Positions 1 to 8,143 of a DNA stretch of 64,000 nt are shown one piece after another; position 1 is the first letter of the stretch; each line of letters opens with the position of its first letter. The notes beneath the pieces were generated by a model. The model was not told where the DNA came from and ran no database searches. It saw nothing but the letters and a program-made list of their open reading frames with translations. The translations under genes were made by a program, and so were the position numbers. Origin of the DNA: Halorubrum sp. Atlit-26R (GTDB lineage Archaea; Halobacteriota; Halobacteria; Halobacteriales; Haloferacaceae); the NCBI RefSeq assembly GCF_003666015.1, contig NZ_QPLT01000003.1, positions 219,999-283,998 of the forward strand, read 5' to 3'.

Positions 1-83
1 TACTCGACCTGGTAGATGCGCCCGTCGGGCGAGAACAGCGACGTGCCGCGGTCGTACGCCTGCTGGTCGTTGTTTCCCATCAT
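1..83 (-). CDS. psmA: Proteasome alpha subunit, N-terminal part only
   Basis: The reverse strand from 83 reads MMGNNDQQAYDRGTSLFSPD and continues GRIYQVEY to the window edge. This is the N-terminus of archaeal 20S proteasome alpha subunits, whose first residues form the gated pore and the H0 helix of the outer ring. Only about 28 codons are present; the rest lies left of the window. Two ATG codons are adjacent (81-83 and 78-80); the first is used here. The 84-314 gap to the next gene holds the two divergent promoters and no further gene that I can see. Confidence 0.9.
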   Translation of the reverse strand, partial: MMGNNDQQAYDRGTSLFSPDGRIYQVE

Positions 84-285
84 CGCCGATCACCCGCTCG
101 CGCGGTGTCGCGTTCGCTCATTACCCTTCCTTACGTCGGGCCGTTGAAAAAGGGTCCGTAACCGGTACGTCTCGGAGCGACCCGGCGGCCGTCGCGCGCG
201 GGCTCCGGCGCCGCGGTCGCCGTCGAGACGCGCCGTCCGGTCCCTCTCGGGAATCGGCGCCACGGGCCCGCTTCCGCCGCCGACG

Positions 286-294
286 GATATATCC
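286..294 (+). promoter_or_regulatory. TATA-like box for the surface-protein/ABC operon
   Basis: GATATATCC is centred about 25 nt before the ATG at 315, the spacing usual for leaderless haloarchaeal transcripts. A purine-rich TAGGAG also lies directly before the ATG, so a very short leader with a ribosome site is possible. Confidence 0.5.
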
Positions 295-314
295 ACGGCG
301 GTCGCTTAGGAGAT

Positions 315-1763
315 ATGACATTGACGCACACAAGAACCACAGCCGCGCTGCTTGCCGCGCTGGCGCTGCTCGCGGCCGTCGGCGGGGCCTTCGCGATCGG
401 CGGGGCGGCGGCGGTACCGGACGCGCGGATCACCGTCGGCGAGGTCGGGGCGTCGCCGAGCGACCCGACCGTGGGCGAGCGGACGGCCCTGAACGTCACG
501 GTCTCGAACTCCGGAGGTAGCGACGCGGCGGCGAACGTCACCGAGGTCCGCGTCCGGAACGCCGACGGCGACGTGCTCGACAGCGTCTCCGGCGTCGGCG
601 CCCTCTCGGCTGGCGACTCCCTCGACGCGACGCTGTGGACGGCGTTCGAGGAGCCGGGCGCGAAGCGGCTCACCGTCGAGGCGGTGGCGAACCAGTCGAC
701 GAGCGGCGAGTTCGTGACCGTCAGCCGCGAGGCGGTGATCGAGGTGCGCCCGACCCAGGTCGCGCTCGACCTCCGGACTCGCGCGCTCGACCCCGAGGAC
801 CTCCGGACCGACGACGGGAGCGAGACGTCGGCCGGCGACCTCGGCGTCGGCGGCATCCAGGGCATCTTCGGCGGCGGCGGCGGGCTCGACACCGGCGACG
901 GCGGCGGACAGGGCGAGTCGCCGCCGATCGCCGACTCGCCCGTCGAGGTGACGGTGGTCAACACCGGCACCACGACCGCCGACCGCGTCAGCCTCCGAGC
1001 GGTCGGGACCGCGGTCGACGGCGGCGACGGCGCGGACGGGTCCGGCGACGGCGGCGACACCGCCTCCGACGAGACCGTCGACGTCGGCCCGTTCGTCGTC
1101 GAGGACGTCGCGCCCGGCGAGGAGCGGCGGGTGATCGTCGACCTCGGGCCGCTCGACCGGCGGTCGGACGTGACGGTCACCGCGGCGTTCCGCGCCGACA
1201 CGGACCAGCGGAACGAGCGCGGCGCCGACCGCGCCGCGGAGTCGACGGTGACGTACCCGGTCCGCGAGGCGACGCCGACCGTAACGGACGCGACGGTGCG
1301 GGAGACCGCGGACGGCGCGGTCGTCGTCGACGCGAACCTCGGCAACGCGGGGAGCGGCGAGATGACGGGCGCGGTGGTCTCGGTCGGCGACGCGCCCGGC
1401 GTCGAGCCGACGCCGGCGGGCGGCGAGTACTTCGTCGGGACGCTCGGCGCGAGCGACTTCGTCGGGTTCGACCTGCCGACCGCGGTGAACGCCTCGGTCG
1501 CCGACGAGATCCCGATCCGCGTCGCCTACACCGAGCGCGGCGTCCGGTACACGGAGACGCTGACGGTGGCGGCGCCCGAACCCGACGACGACGGGGAGGC
1601 TGGGGGCACGCTCGGCCGGATCGGCGTCGGCGGCGTGGGCGCCGCGGGCGCGGTCGCGAGCGGGATCGCGCTCGTCGGCCTCGCCGGCGCGGTCGGCCTC
1701 GCGGTCAGGACCGGACGGATCGGCGGGTCGACGGGGCGGCGACGCGACGGGTCGGCGCCGTGA
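315..1763 (+). CDS. Secreted, membrane-anchored CARDB-like surface protein of an ABC export operon
   Basis: 482 aa. The N-terminus has a basic start and a hydrophobic signal segment (residues about 9-34). The body is beta-rich and acidic with repeated Ig/CARDB-like stretches (ITVGEVGASPSDPTVGERT, VTVVNTGTTTADRVSL), as in COG1361-type surface proteins. A Gly-rich segment with a hydrophobic helix and a basic tail (about 432-482) looks like a C-terminal membrane anchor. The next gene starts at GTG 1760 and overlaps this stop by four bases, so the protein is translationally coupled to an ABC ATPase and permease. It probably is the extracytoplasmic partner of that MacB-like complex. The substrate is unknown. 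Confidence 0.7.
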   Translation: MTLTHTRTTAALLAALALLAAVGGAFAIGGAAAVPDARITVGEVGASPSDPTVGERTALNVTVSNSGGSDAAANVTEVRVRNADGDVLDSVSGVGALSAGDSLDATLWTAFEEPGAKRLTVEAVANQSTSGEFVTVSREAVIEVRPTQVALDLRTRALDPEDLRTDDGSETSAGDLGVGGIQGIFGGGGGLDTGDGGGQGESPPIADSPVEVTVVNTGTTTADRVSLRAVGTAVDGGDGADGSGDGGDTASDETVDVGPFVVEDVAPGEERRVIVDLGPLDRRSDVTVTAAFRADTDQRNERGADRAAESTVTYPVREATPTVTDATVRETADGAVVVDANLGNAGSGEMTGAVVSVGDAPGVEPTPAGGEYFVGTLGASDFVGFDLPTAVNASVADEIPIRVAYTERGVRYTETLTVAAPEPDDDGEAGGTLGRIGVGGVGAAGAVASGIALVGLAGAVGLAVRTGRIGGSTGRRRDGSAP

Positions 1764-2584
1764 GCGGCGACGCAGTCCCCGACGTCGAGGCCCGCGACGT
1801 CGAGGCTCCCGATGTCGAGGCCCGCGACATCGAGGCCGCTCCCGACCGCACGCGCGATACTGCGGCGGGCGGCGACTACGCCGTCGAGCTCCGGGACGTC
1901 GTCAAGCGCTACCCGAGCGGCGGCGGCGAGCCGGTCGTCGCGCTCGACGACGTCGACTTCGCGGTCCGGCCCGGCGAGTTCGTCGCCGTGGTGGGTCCCA
2001 GCGGCTCGGGGAAGTCGACGCTGCTGAACGTCCTCGGGCTGCTCGACGACCCGACCGCGGGCCAGCGGCTGCTCGACGGCGTCGACGTGACGAACCTCTC
2101 CGTCGCGGAGCGGACGCGGGCGCGCAAGGAGTCGATCGGGTTCGTCTTCCAGGACTTCCACCTGCTGCCGACGCTGACCGCGGTCGAGAACGTCGCGATG
2201 CCGACCGCGTTCGACGCCGGCGACGCGAGCGGCCAGGCCGCCGACCTGCTCGCCCGGTTCGGGCTCGGCGATCGGCTCGACCACGAGCCGAGCGAGCTCT
2301 CCGGCGGGCAGAAACAGCGCGTCGCCATCGCCCGCGCGCTGATCAACGAGCCGGCCGTGCTGCTCGCGGACGAGCCGACGGGGAACCTCGACACGGAGAC
2401 CGGCGAGTCGATCCTCGCGGAGTTCGAGCGCGTGAAGTCGGAGGGCGTCGCCGTCATCGCGGTCACCCACGACCCGCTGGTCGAGGAGTACGCGGACCGC
2501 GTCGTCGACCTCACCGACGGCGTGATGACCGGCGGACTGCCGACCGACGGGCCGCCGGAGGGCGAGACGGGGGACGACCGATGA
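1760..2584 (+). CDS. ABC transporter ATP-binding protein, MacB/LolD type
   Basis: 274 aa from a GTG that overlaps the previous stop (GTGA). Residues 1-35 hold a short degenerate repeat (VEARD/VEAPD). The ATPase follows, with Walker A GPSGSGKS near residue 78, the Q-loop in VFQDFHLLP, the signature LSGGQKQR, Walker B VLLADEPTGNLD and the H-loop THDP. The LolD/MacB-like signatures fit energising of the permease encoded immediately downstream. It acts at the inner face of the membrane in a mechanotransmission-type exporter. Start choice rests on the overlap and on where homology plausibly begins. Confidence 0.9.
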   Translation: MSGDAVPDVEARDVEAPDVEARDIEAAPDRTRDTAAGGDYAVELRDVVKRYPSGGGEPVVALDDVDFAVRPGEFVAVVGPSGSGKSTLLNVLGLLDDPTAGQRLLDGVDVTNLSVAERTRARKESIGFVFQDFHLLPTLTAVENVAMPTAFDAGDASGQAADLLARFGLGDRLDHEPSELSGGQKQRVAIARALINEPAVLLADEPTGNLDTETGESILAEFERVKSEGVAVIAVTHDPLVEEYADRVVDLTDGVMTGGLPTDGPPEGETGDDR

Positions 2585-3756
2585 GCGACGGCGACGGACG
2601 AGAGGCGAGCGGGCTCGGCGGGTGGCTCCGGGGCTGGCGCCCCGCGGTGTCGATGGCGTCGCGGAACCTGCGCCGGAACCGGGTACGGACGGTGCTGGCG
2701 GTGCTGGGCGTCTGTATCGGCGTGCTCGCGGTCGCGGCGCTCGGCATCTTCGGGAACGTGCTTGCGCTGGGCGCCGACGACGCCATCGGCGACATCGGCA
2801 CGCAGGTCGTCGTCTCGCCGAACAACGACGCGGGCGTGGAGTCGCTGTCGGACGCGGACGTCGCCTCGATCCGGCGCGCGGTCGGCGAGCCCGCCGTCGT
2901 CCCGCTGTACTCCGACAGCGCCACGGTCGCGCGGCAGGGTGACCAGACGTTCGCGACGGTGTACGGGATCGAGGAGCCGGCACTGGCGTACGAGGCCGCC
3001 GAGGGCCGGCTCCCCGAGCGCCACCGGCAGGGCGCGATCCTCGGCGCGGGGATCGCGGAGGACCTCGGCGCCGGCGCGGGCGACACCGTCGAGATCGCGG
3101 GCTCGCAGGTGCGGGTGATCGCGGTGCTGGTCGAGAGCCAGACGTTCAGCCCGGTGGCGCCCGACGACGCCGTCTTCCTCCCGGAGTCGGCGTTCTCGGC
3201 CGACGGCTACGCGCAGGCGCTCGTCGTCTCCGACTCGGGCGCCGAGGCGCGCGCCGCGGCCGACGCGATCCGCGAGGCGGTGAACGCGCGACAGGACCGG
3301 GTGGAGCTGTTCGAGTTGGCCGCGCTCGTCGACGAGATCAACGAGTTCTTCGACCTGCTCTCGACGTTCCTGCTCGGGCTCGGCGCCATCTCCCTCGTCG
3401 TCGCCGGCGTCTCGATCCTCAACGTGATGCTGATGAGCACCGTCGAGCGCCGGCAGGAGATCGGCGTGATGCGCGCGGTCGGCGTCGCGCGCCGCGACGT
3501 CCTCCGCGTCCTGCTCGCGGAGGCCGGGCTGATCGGCGCGGCCGGCGCCGCGGCCGGCACGCTGCTCACCGTCCTGCTCGTCGCCGGCCTCGTCGTCGCG
3601 ACGCCCGCCGTCGACGCCGCGCTCGTGCTCGACCCGACGAACGGCTACTACCTCCTGCTCGCGCTCGTGTTCGGCGTCGGCGTGGGGATCGTCAGCGGCG
3701 CGTACCCCGCGTGGAAGGCGGCCAACGAGCGCCCGGTCGAGGCGCTGCGGAACTGA
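2581..3756 (+). CDS. ABC transporter permease, MacB/FtsX family
   Basis: 391 aa; the ATG overlaps the stop of the ATPase gene (ATGA). Layout is typical of MacB permeases: one membrane helix near residues 35-60 (VLAVLGVCIGVLAVAALGIF), a large external MacB-PCD domain (about 65-245), then three helices at the C-terminus with the conserved segment LMSTVERRQEIGVMRAVG (about 280-297) and a final YPAWKAANERPVEALR motif. It completes a three-gene unit with the surface protein and ATPase. The usual role is export or extraction of a lipid, peptide or lipoprotein; nothing here identifies the cargo. Confidence 0.9.
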   Translation: MSDGDGREASGLGGWLRGWRPAVSMASRNLRRNRVRTVLAVLGVCIGVLAVAALGIFGNVLALGADDAIGDIGTQVVVSPNNDAGVESLSDADVASIRRAVGEPAVVPLYSDSATVARQGDQTFATVYGIEEPALAYEAAEGRLPERHRQGAILGAGIAEDLGAGAGDTVEIAGSQVRVIAVLVESQTFSPVAPDDAVFLPESAFSADGYAQALVVSDSGAEARAAADAIREAVNARQDRVELFELAALVDEINEFFDLLSTFLLGLGAISLVVAGVSILNVMLMSTVERRQEIGVMRAVGVARRDVLRVLLAEAGLIGAAGAAAGTLLTVLLVAGLVVATPAVDAALVLDPTNGYYLLLALVFGVGVGIVSGAYPAWKAANERPVEALRN

Positions 3757-3795
3757 GGCGGAAGGAATCGGACCGGTAGTACTCTCGTCTCAGTT

Positions 3796-4265
3796 ATAAA
3801 CAGACCGGCGCGCCAGCGAGCGCCCGGAGGGCGCGAGCCGACCGCGAGGGAGTCGGTGGCCCGGAGCGAAGCGGAGGGCCACCGACGAGGCTGGGGAGGC
3901 GTGAGGTGCGGTGCGGAGCGGTGCGGGGTGGGGACTCAAAGGGGCAGTCGCGAGGCGGTCGCAGGCGACGTAAGCACCGCAACGAGGGAGCGAACGAAGT
4001 GAGCGACCGAGTGAGGAGCGCAGCGAGCGTGCGCCCGCCTCGCGACTGGGGCTTTGGAGGTGTCCGCCGCCGATCTACAGTCGGTTATTTATAAGCGAGC
4101 GACTGGGGCTTTGGTGGTGTCCGCCGCCGATCTACAGTCGATTATTTATAAGCGAGCGACTGGGCTTTGGAGGTGTCCGCCGCCGATCTACAGTCGGTTA
4201 TTTATAAGTGAGCGACTGGGCTTTGGCAGTGTCCGCCGTCGATTCACTGTCAGCTATTTATAAAA
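3796..4265 (+). repeat. Dispersed repeat element, copy A (core plus four tandem 57-bp units)
   Basis: A GC-rich core of about 250 bp (3796-4041) runs into four head-to-tail units starting at 4042, 4099, 4156 and 4212. The same core and units recur as reverse complements at 5297-5665 (copy B) and 17690-18112 (copy C). Each unit begins with a GCGACTGGG-type sequence, contains CTTTGG..GTGTCCGCCG and ends in TTATTTATAAG. A TATA motif (TTATAAAC) also lies at the outer edge of the core. No transposase is encoded. Short reading frames through it are low-complexity and vary between copies, so I regard it as non-coding. Confidence 0.85.
4255..4264 (+). promoter_or_regulatory. TATA box supplied by the last repeat unit
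   Basis: TATTTATAAA in the last 57-bp unit is centred about 29 nt upstream of the ATG at 4289. It is therefore the likely promoter of the downstream gene, and the three preceding units carry the same box. Confidence 0.55.
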
Positions 4266-4288
4266 GACGATAGCCCAGCCAAACGCCT

Positions 4289-4723
4289 ATGTATCGCCGC
4301 GACGCGGTCCTGTCTATGTCCCCCAAGCGGCGGGCCGTCATCCTCCTCGGCGCGGGCGCGGTCGGGTTCGGCGGCATCTGGTACCGTGAACTGACGGACT
4401 GCGAGGAGCTCGCCTGCTTCGCGTTCGAGTACCGGGGCGCGGACGACGTGGCGAGCGGACTGATCATCGAACACACCGGCGGGACGGAGCGGCTCCGCGC
4501 GGGAGACGTGTTCGTCACCAACGTCAGCACCGATTACGAGGCGGGCGAGTCCGACACCCTCGCGTGGGCCGAGTTGGACGACGACCTCGGGCCGGACGAC
4601 GCGATCGACGGGGAAGCGGTACGGATTCCGATCCGGTTCCCGGACGTCGTGACGGTCCGCTGGCGTCGCGACGGTGACGAGGAGGTCGTCGGGGCGTGGG
4701 TGTACGACGACGACGAGCGGTGA
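4289..4723 (+). CDS. Small anchored extracytoplasmic protein, function unknown
   Basis: 144 aa. Residues 14-28 (RAVILLGAGAVGFGG) form a single hydrophobic segment after a basic N-terminus, consistent with a signal anchor. The rest is acidic and beta-rich, including ADDVASGLIIEHTGGTERL and VVTVRWRRDGDEEVVGAWVY. That tail resembles the end of archaeal pilin-like or Ig-fold secreted proteins, but I do not recognise a family with confidence. An alternative start is Met10. The gene lies with the next one between inverted repeat copies A and B, and its promoter appears to be inside copy A. Confidence 0.6.
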   Translation: MYRRDAVLSMSPKRRAVILLGAGAVGFGGIWYRELTDCEELACFAFEYRGADDVASGLIIEHTGGTERLRAGDVFVTNVSTDYEAGESDTLAWAELDDDLGPDDAIDGEAVRIPIRFPDVVTVRWRRDGDEEVVGAWVYDDDER

Positions 4724-4819
4724 CTCTCTCTCGTCGAGTTCGTCGACCACCCTCGCTGTGGCCCGGCTGACTCCCGAGCCCCGAAACGGATTTTGCGCGC
4801 GGCGACGCACCTGCCGGGC

Positions 4820-5296
4820 ATGGTCCTCGAAAGTGTGCGCGCCTCCCCGCACATCGTCGGAGAGTCGACGGCGAGGGAGCTCCTCGCGCTGACGGTGGTC
4901 GGCCTCCTCCTGCTCGCCTCCCTCGGGTTCGCGCTCGGTCTGGACGTCGGGCTCTCCCTGTGGTGGATCGCGCTGGCGCTCGGGATCGCCGTCGCGGCGG
5001 GATTCGGGAGTGCGGGTCTGGTCCCGGCCGTCGGCTCGCTGTGGCTCGTCGGACTCTGGTGGTTCGCGCTCCCGCCGCTCGTCGGCTCCCTCACCGGTCG
5101 CTGGGCGGAGTCAACCCGGTACAACCACCCGCGAATGCTGGGATACGGGTACGAGTCAGCGCGCGCGGAGTTGCTCGGCGGGATCGAGTACGGGTTTAAA
5201 TATGGGCTGCTGTTCGCGGTCGTGATCGGCTTGGTCGGGTACGCGGTCGGGATGATCAGTAGTCGACTCTCGATGCGAACGAACGAGTCTCGATAA
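4820..5296 (+). CDS. Predicted membrane protein, function unknown
   Basis: 158 aa from the ATG at 4820. An in-frame ATG at 4793 would add nine residues, but ATTTTGCG about 28 nt before 4820 could serve as promoter and favours the shorter form. Four hydrophobic segments are visible: LLALTVVGLLLLASLGFALGL-like near residue 20, then LWWIALALGIAVAAGFG, LWLVGLWWFALPPLVGSL, and a last helix GLLFAVVIGLVGYAVGM. A polar loop with RYNHPRMLGYGYESARAEL separates the third and fourth. The family is not recognised. The stop sits at the edge of repeat copy B. Confidence 0.6.
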   Translation: MVLESVRASPHIVGESTARELLALTVVGLLLLASLGFALGLDVGLSLWWIALALGIAVAAGFGSAGLVPAVGSLWLVGLWWFALPPLVGSLTGRWAESTRYNHPRMLGYGYESARAELLGGIEYGFKYGLLFAVVIGLVGYAVGMISSRLSMRTNESR

Positions 5297-5665
5297 GCGC
5301 AGTCGCTCGTTTATACATCGTTGACTGTAGATCGGTGCCGAACACCTCCAAAGCCCCAGCCGCTCGACTGTACGTGATCTCTCGCTCTGCGGTGACCGCC
5401 TCCAAAGCCCCAGCCGGGAGGTCGGCGCACGCTCGCTGCGCTCCTCGGTCGCTCACTCCGTTCGCTCCCTGCGGTGCTTACGTCGCCTGCGCCGACCTCC
5501 CGGCTGCCCCTTTGAGTCCCACCCACCACCGCACAGCACCGCACCTCACGCCTCCCCAACCTCGCCGCTCGCTCCCTGCGGTCGCTCGCGGCGTCCCTCG
5601 CGCGTGCGACTCGCAGCCTGACGGCTGCTCGTCGGCACGCGCCACCGCAGTTCTATTTATAAGAA
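5297..5665 (-). repeat. Dispersed repeat element, copy B
   Basis: Reverse-oriented copy of the element at 3796-4265. Unit-like sequences with CCTCCAAAGCCCCAGCCG lie at about 5345-5366 and 5400-5421. They are followed by the shared core (CGCACGCTCGCTGCGCTCCT, CCCCTTTGAGTCCC, GTCCCTCGCGCGTGCGACTC) and a closing CTATTTATAAG at about 5653-5663. The tandem part is shorter and more diverged than in copies A and C. It fills the gap between the membrane-protein gene and pdxS. Confidence 0.85.
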
Positions 5666-5691
5666 GTCGCCGCGCTGTCGAAAAGACCTAT

Positions 5692-6600
5692 TTAAACGCC
5701 GCGGCCCTGGAGCTTCTCTTCTTCTTCCATGTCCTCGTTGGACTGGCCCTTCATCCCCTTGCCCGTGCCGCTCGCGATCCGGGCGAGCTCGTCGGGGTCG
5801 TCCCAGTTGTTGACGGCCTCGACGATGGCGGTGCCCATCGCCTCGGGGTCCTCCGCGCCGAAGATGCCGGAGCCGACGAAGATGCCGTCGCAGCCGTGGT
5901 ACATCATCAAGGCGGCGTCGGCGGGCGTCGCGATGCCGCCGGCCGCGAAGTTGACGACCGGGAGCCGCTCGGCCTCGGCGGTCTCGTGGACGAGGTCGCG
6001 CGGGGCGCCGTGTTCGCGGGCCCACTTCTCGCGCTCCTCGTAGTTGAGACCGGTGAGCGTCCGGATCTGGTTCTTGATGGTGCGCTGGTGTTTGACGGCC
6101 TGGTTCACGTCGCCCGTGCCGGCCTCGCCCTTCGTCCGGATCATCGCCGCGCCCTCGCGGATGCGGCGGAGCGCCTCGGGGAGGTTCCGGGCGCCGCAGA
6201 CGAACGGCGAGGTGAAGTCGCGCTTGTCGGTGTGGTACTCGTCGTCGGCGGGCGTCAGCACCTCCGACTCGTCGATCATGTCGACGCCGAGCGACTCTAA
6301 GATCTCCGCCTCCTTCCGGTGGCCGATCCGCGATTTCCCCATCACCGGGATCGACACCTCGTCGATGACCTCGGGGACGCGCTCGGGGTCGGGCATCCGC
6401 GCGACGCCGCCGCGCTTGCGGATGTCCGCCGGGACGTGTTCGAGCACCATCACGGCGACCGCGCCGGCGTCCTCCGCGATGCGGGCCTGTTCGCGGTTGA
6501 CGACGTCCATGATCACGCCGCCCTTCTGCATCTGCGCGAAGCCGCGCTTGACCAGCTCGGTCCCCCGCTTCAGCTCCTCCAGATCGGTGGCCTCAGCCAT
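5692..6600 (-). CDS. pdxS: Pyridoxal 5'-phosphate synthase, PdxS lyase subunit
   Basis: 302 aa, the usual length. PdxS makes pyridoxal phosphate from ribose 5-phosphate, glyceraldehyde 3-phosphate and ammonia supplied by PdxT. Family landmarks seen: [20 protein letters not shown] at the N-terminus, [16 protein letters not shown] with the ribose-binding lysine, [26 protein letters not shown] with the second lysine, and the phosphate-binding [16 protein letters not shown] and GIFVGSGIF. The start at 6600 ([10 protein letters not shown]) is chosen because family homology begins there; longer in-frame extensions upstream are low-complexity. No pdxT is nearby. Confidence 0.95.
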   Translation of the reverse strand: MAEATDLEELKRGTELVKRGFAQMQKGGVIMDVVNREQARIAEDAGAVAVMVLEHVPADIRKRGGVARMPDPERVPEVIDEVSIPVMGKSRIGHRKEAEILESLGVDMIDESEVLTPADDEYHTDKRDFTSPFVCGARNLPEALRRIREGAAMIRTKGEAGTGDVNQAVKHQRTIKNQIRTLTGLNYEEREKWAREHGAPRDLVHETAEAERLPVVNFAAGGIATPADAALMMYHGCDGIFVGSGIFGAEDPEAMGTAIVEAVNNWDDPDELARIASGTGKGMKGQSNEDMEEEEKLQGRGV

Positions 6601-6740
6601 ATCGGATCGATGGGTCGCCGGCCACTTAACGGGTCGCTTTCGGGCGGATGGACCGGGCGAAACCCGCGTTCGCGGCCCGTCCGCTCGCCGCGCGCGGCGC
6701 CACCGCAACCGCGAAGTCCCCCGCCGTCCAAGCCGCTGGC

Positions 6741-7427
6741 GTGACCACCGGAGCCATCCTCGCGGGCGGCCGCTCGACGCGCTTCGGCGACGCCGACAAG
6801 GCCGTCGCGCCGATCGCCGGCGTCCCGATGATCCGCCGCGTCGCGGACCGGCTCGCGGGGACCGACGACCCGGTCCCGCCCGGCGCCGACCGCGCGAGCG
6901 GCGGTGACCCGGTCGTCGACGAACTCGTCGTCAACTGCCGCCCCGACCAACGGAATGCGATCACGGAGGCCCTGTCGGGTCTCCCGCTCCCCGTCCGCTG
7001 GGCGCTCGACGAGGAACCGGACCTCGGACCGCTCGCCGGGATCCGGAACGCCTGTCGGGCGGCGACCGACCCGTACGCCGCCGTCGTCGCCTGCGACATG
7101 CCGTTCGTCGATCCGTCGTTCCTCGCCTCCCTGCGCGAGCAGGCGGCGGAGCCGGGGGTCGAGGCCGCGGTCCCGCGGCTCGACGACCGCTGGTACCAGA
7201 CGACGCAGGCCGTCTACGCGACCGAGCCGGCCGCGGCCGCCTGCGACCGCGCGCTCGACCGCGGCGACCGGAAGGTGCTCGCGATGGTGGACCGACTGGA
7301 GGAAGTCGTCCTCGACGACGAAGCGATCCGGTCGCTGACGACCGAGCGCACCTTCACGAACGTCAACACGCAGTCCGAACTCGACGAGGCCGAGCGGGCG
7401 GTCGCCGCCGCCGTCGACGCGGAGTGA
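6741..7427 (+). CDS. mobA: Molybdenum cofactor guanylyltransferase MobA-like
   Basis: 228 aa from GTG 6741. It transfers GMP from GTP to molybdopterin in the cytoplasm. The N-terminal nucleotide loop [16 protein letters not shown] matches LAGGxSxRxGx[10 protein letters not shown] and [11 protein letters not shown] supply the base-binding and metal-binding segments. The C-terminus keeps the family ending [14 protein letters not shown]. An ATG at 6648 would add 31 residues that precede the conserved start and look like translated GC-rich spacer. MobA-like and MobA/CofC/GlmU-type transferases share this fold, so substrate is by similarity only. Confidence 0.85.
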   Translation: MTTGAILAGGRSTRFGDADKAVAPIAGVPMIRRVADRLAGTDDPVPPGADRASGGDPVVDELVVNCRPDQRNAITEALSGLPLPVRWALDEEPDLGPLAGIRNACRAATDPYAAVVACDMPFVDPSFLASLREQAAEPGVEAAVPRLDDRWYQTTQAVYATEPAAAACDRALDRGDRKVLAMVDRLEEVVLDDEAIRSLTTERTFTNVNTQSELDEAERAVAAAVDAE

Positions 7428-7455
7428 GAGCCGGCGACAGGCAGCGAACCGTCGA

Positions 7456-8031
7456 TCAGCTCTTTAGAACCTCGTACGCCTCGTTGAGCCGCTTGAACCC
7501 CTCCTCGTCGCCGTCCTCGCCGTCCGGGTGGAGCCGCTTCGCGCGCTCGCGGTACCGCCGGCGGACCGCCTCGCTGTCGGCCGTCCGATCGAGCCCGAGC
7601 GTCTCGTACGCCTCCCGCTCGCTCATCCGGTCGGCCGCCGGCGCGCGGTCGCGGGGGTCTCTGCCCCCGGTTCCACCGGGACCTCCCGGTCCGCTCGCTC
7701 CGCCCCTCCCGCGGCCCCCAGCTCGCCGTCCCTCAGCCGCGCCTCGACCGCCGTCGGTGCCGGCGGCGCGGTACGCGCGCTCCCGGTTGGCCTCGGCGCG
7801 AGCGCGCTGTCTGGCCCGTTCGCGCTCCGTCGGCCCCGCCTGCTCGGCCGACCGCCGCGCTTGGTCGTGGAGGCGCCCGCTGGCGTGGTACCAGAGGAAG
7901 TAGGAGACGGCGCCGAACGGCACCGCGAGCGCCAGCGCGATCGGGTGGAGGACGACCCCGCCGATCAGGAGCAGCGCCGTCATGCCGACGAACGCTCCGG
8001 CGAGCCCCACGACGATCGTTCGGTTCGTCAC
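7456..8031 (-). CDS. Membrane-bound J-domain (DnaJ-like) protein
   Basis: 191 aa from GTG 8031. Two hydrophobic segments at the N-terminus (about 4-50: TIVVGLAGAFVGMTALLLIG and HPIALALAVPFGAVSYFLWY) are followed by a basic helical stretch and a Gly/Arg-rich linker. A J-domain sits at the extreme C-terminus (about 139-191), with EAYETLGLDRTADSEAVRRR, an intact HPD in KRLHPDGE, and FKRLNEAYEVLKS. It probably recruits DnaK to the cytoplasmic membrane face. A longer reading frame upstream of 8031 exists, but it is low-complexity and would overlap the mutS promoter. It is divergent from mutS. Confidence 0.85.
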   Translation of the reverse strand: MTNRTIVVGLAGAFVGMTALLLIGGVVLHPIALALAVPFGAVSYFLWYHASGRLHDQARRSAEQAGPTERERARQRARAEANRERAYRAAGTDGGRGAAEGRRAGGRGRGGASGPGGPGGTGGRDPRDRAPAADRMSEREAYETLGLDRTADSEAVRRRYRERAKRLHPDGEDGDEEGFKRLNEAYEVLKS

Positions 8032-8143
8032 GGCCGTATTCGGAGGCGGAGGACCGTAAGGCTCTCGCCGCCGGCGAGGGCGCCCCCGCGTCGCCCTACT
8101 GCTCTCCGCACCGTTTATGCCCGCGGCCGCCCGGGTACGGGGT

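Noticed and set aside
131..1345. Long minus-strand open frame across the surface-protein gene
   Set aside because: It is Ser/Arg/Pro-rich with no domain and lies fully antisense to a well-supported gene; long shadows are normal at this GC content.
3906..4263. Short reading frames inside repeat copy A
   Set aside because: They are low-complexity, run through the tandem units and change frame between copies, so no protein is supported.
4042..4265. Possible CRISPR array
   Set aside because: The 57-bp units are direct tandem copies without unique spacers and no cas genes are near.
5335..6300. Plus-strand frame across repeat copy B and pdxS
   Set aside because: Antisense to pdxS and starting in the repeat; no support as a gene.
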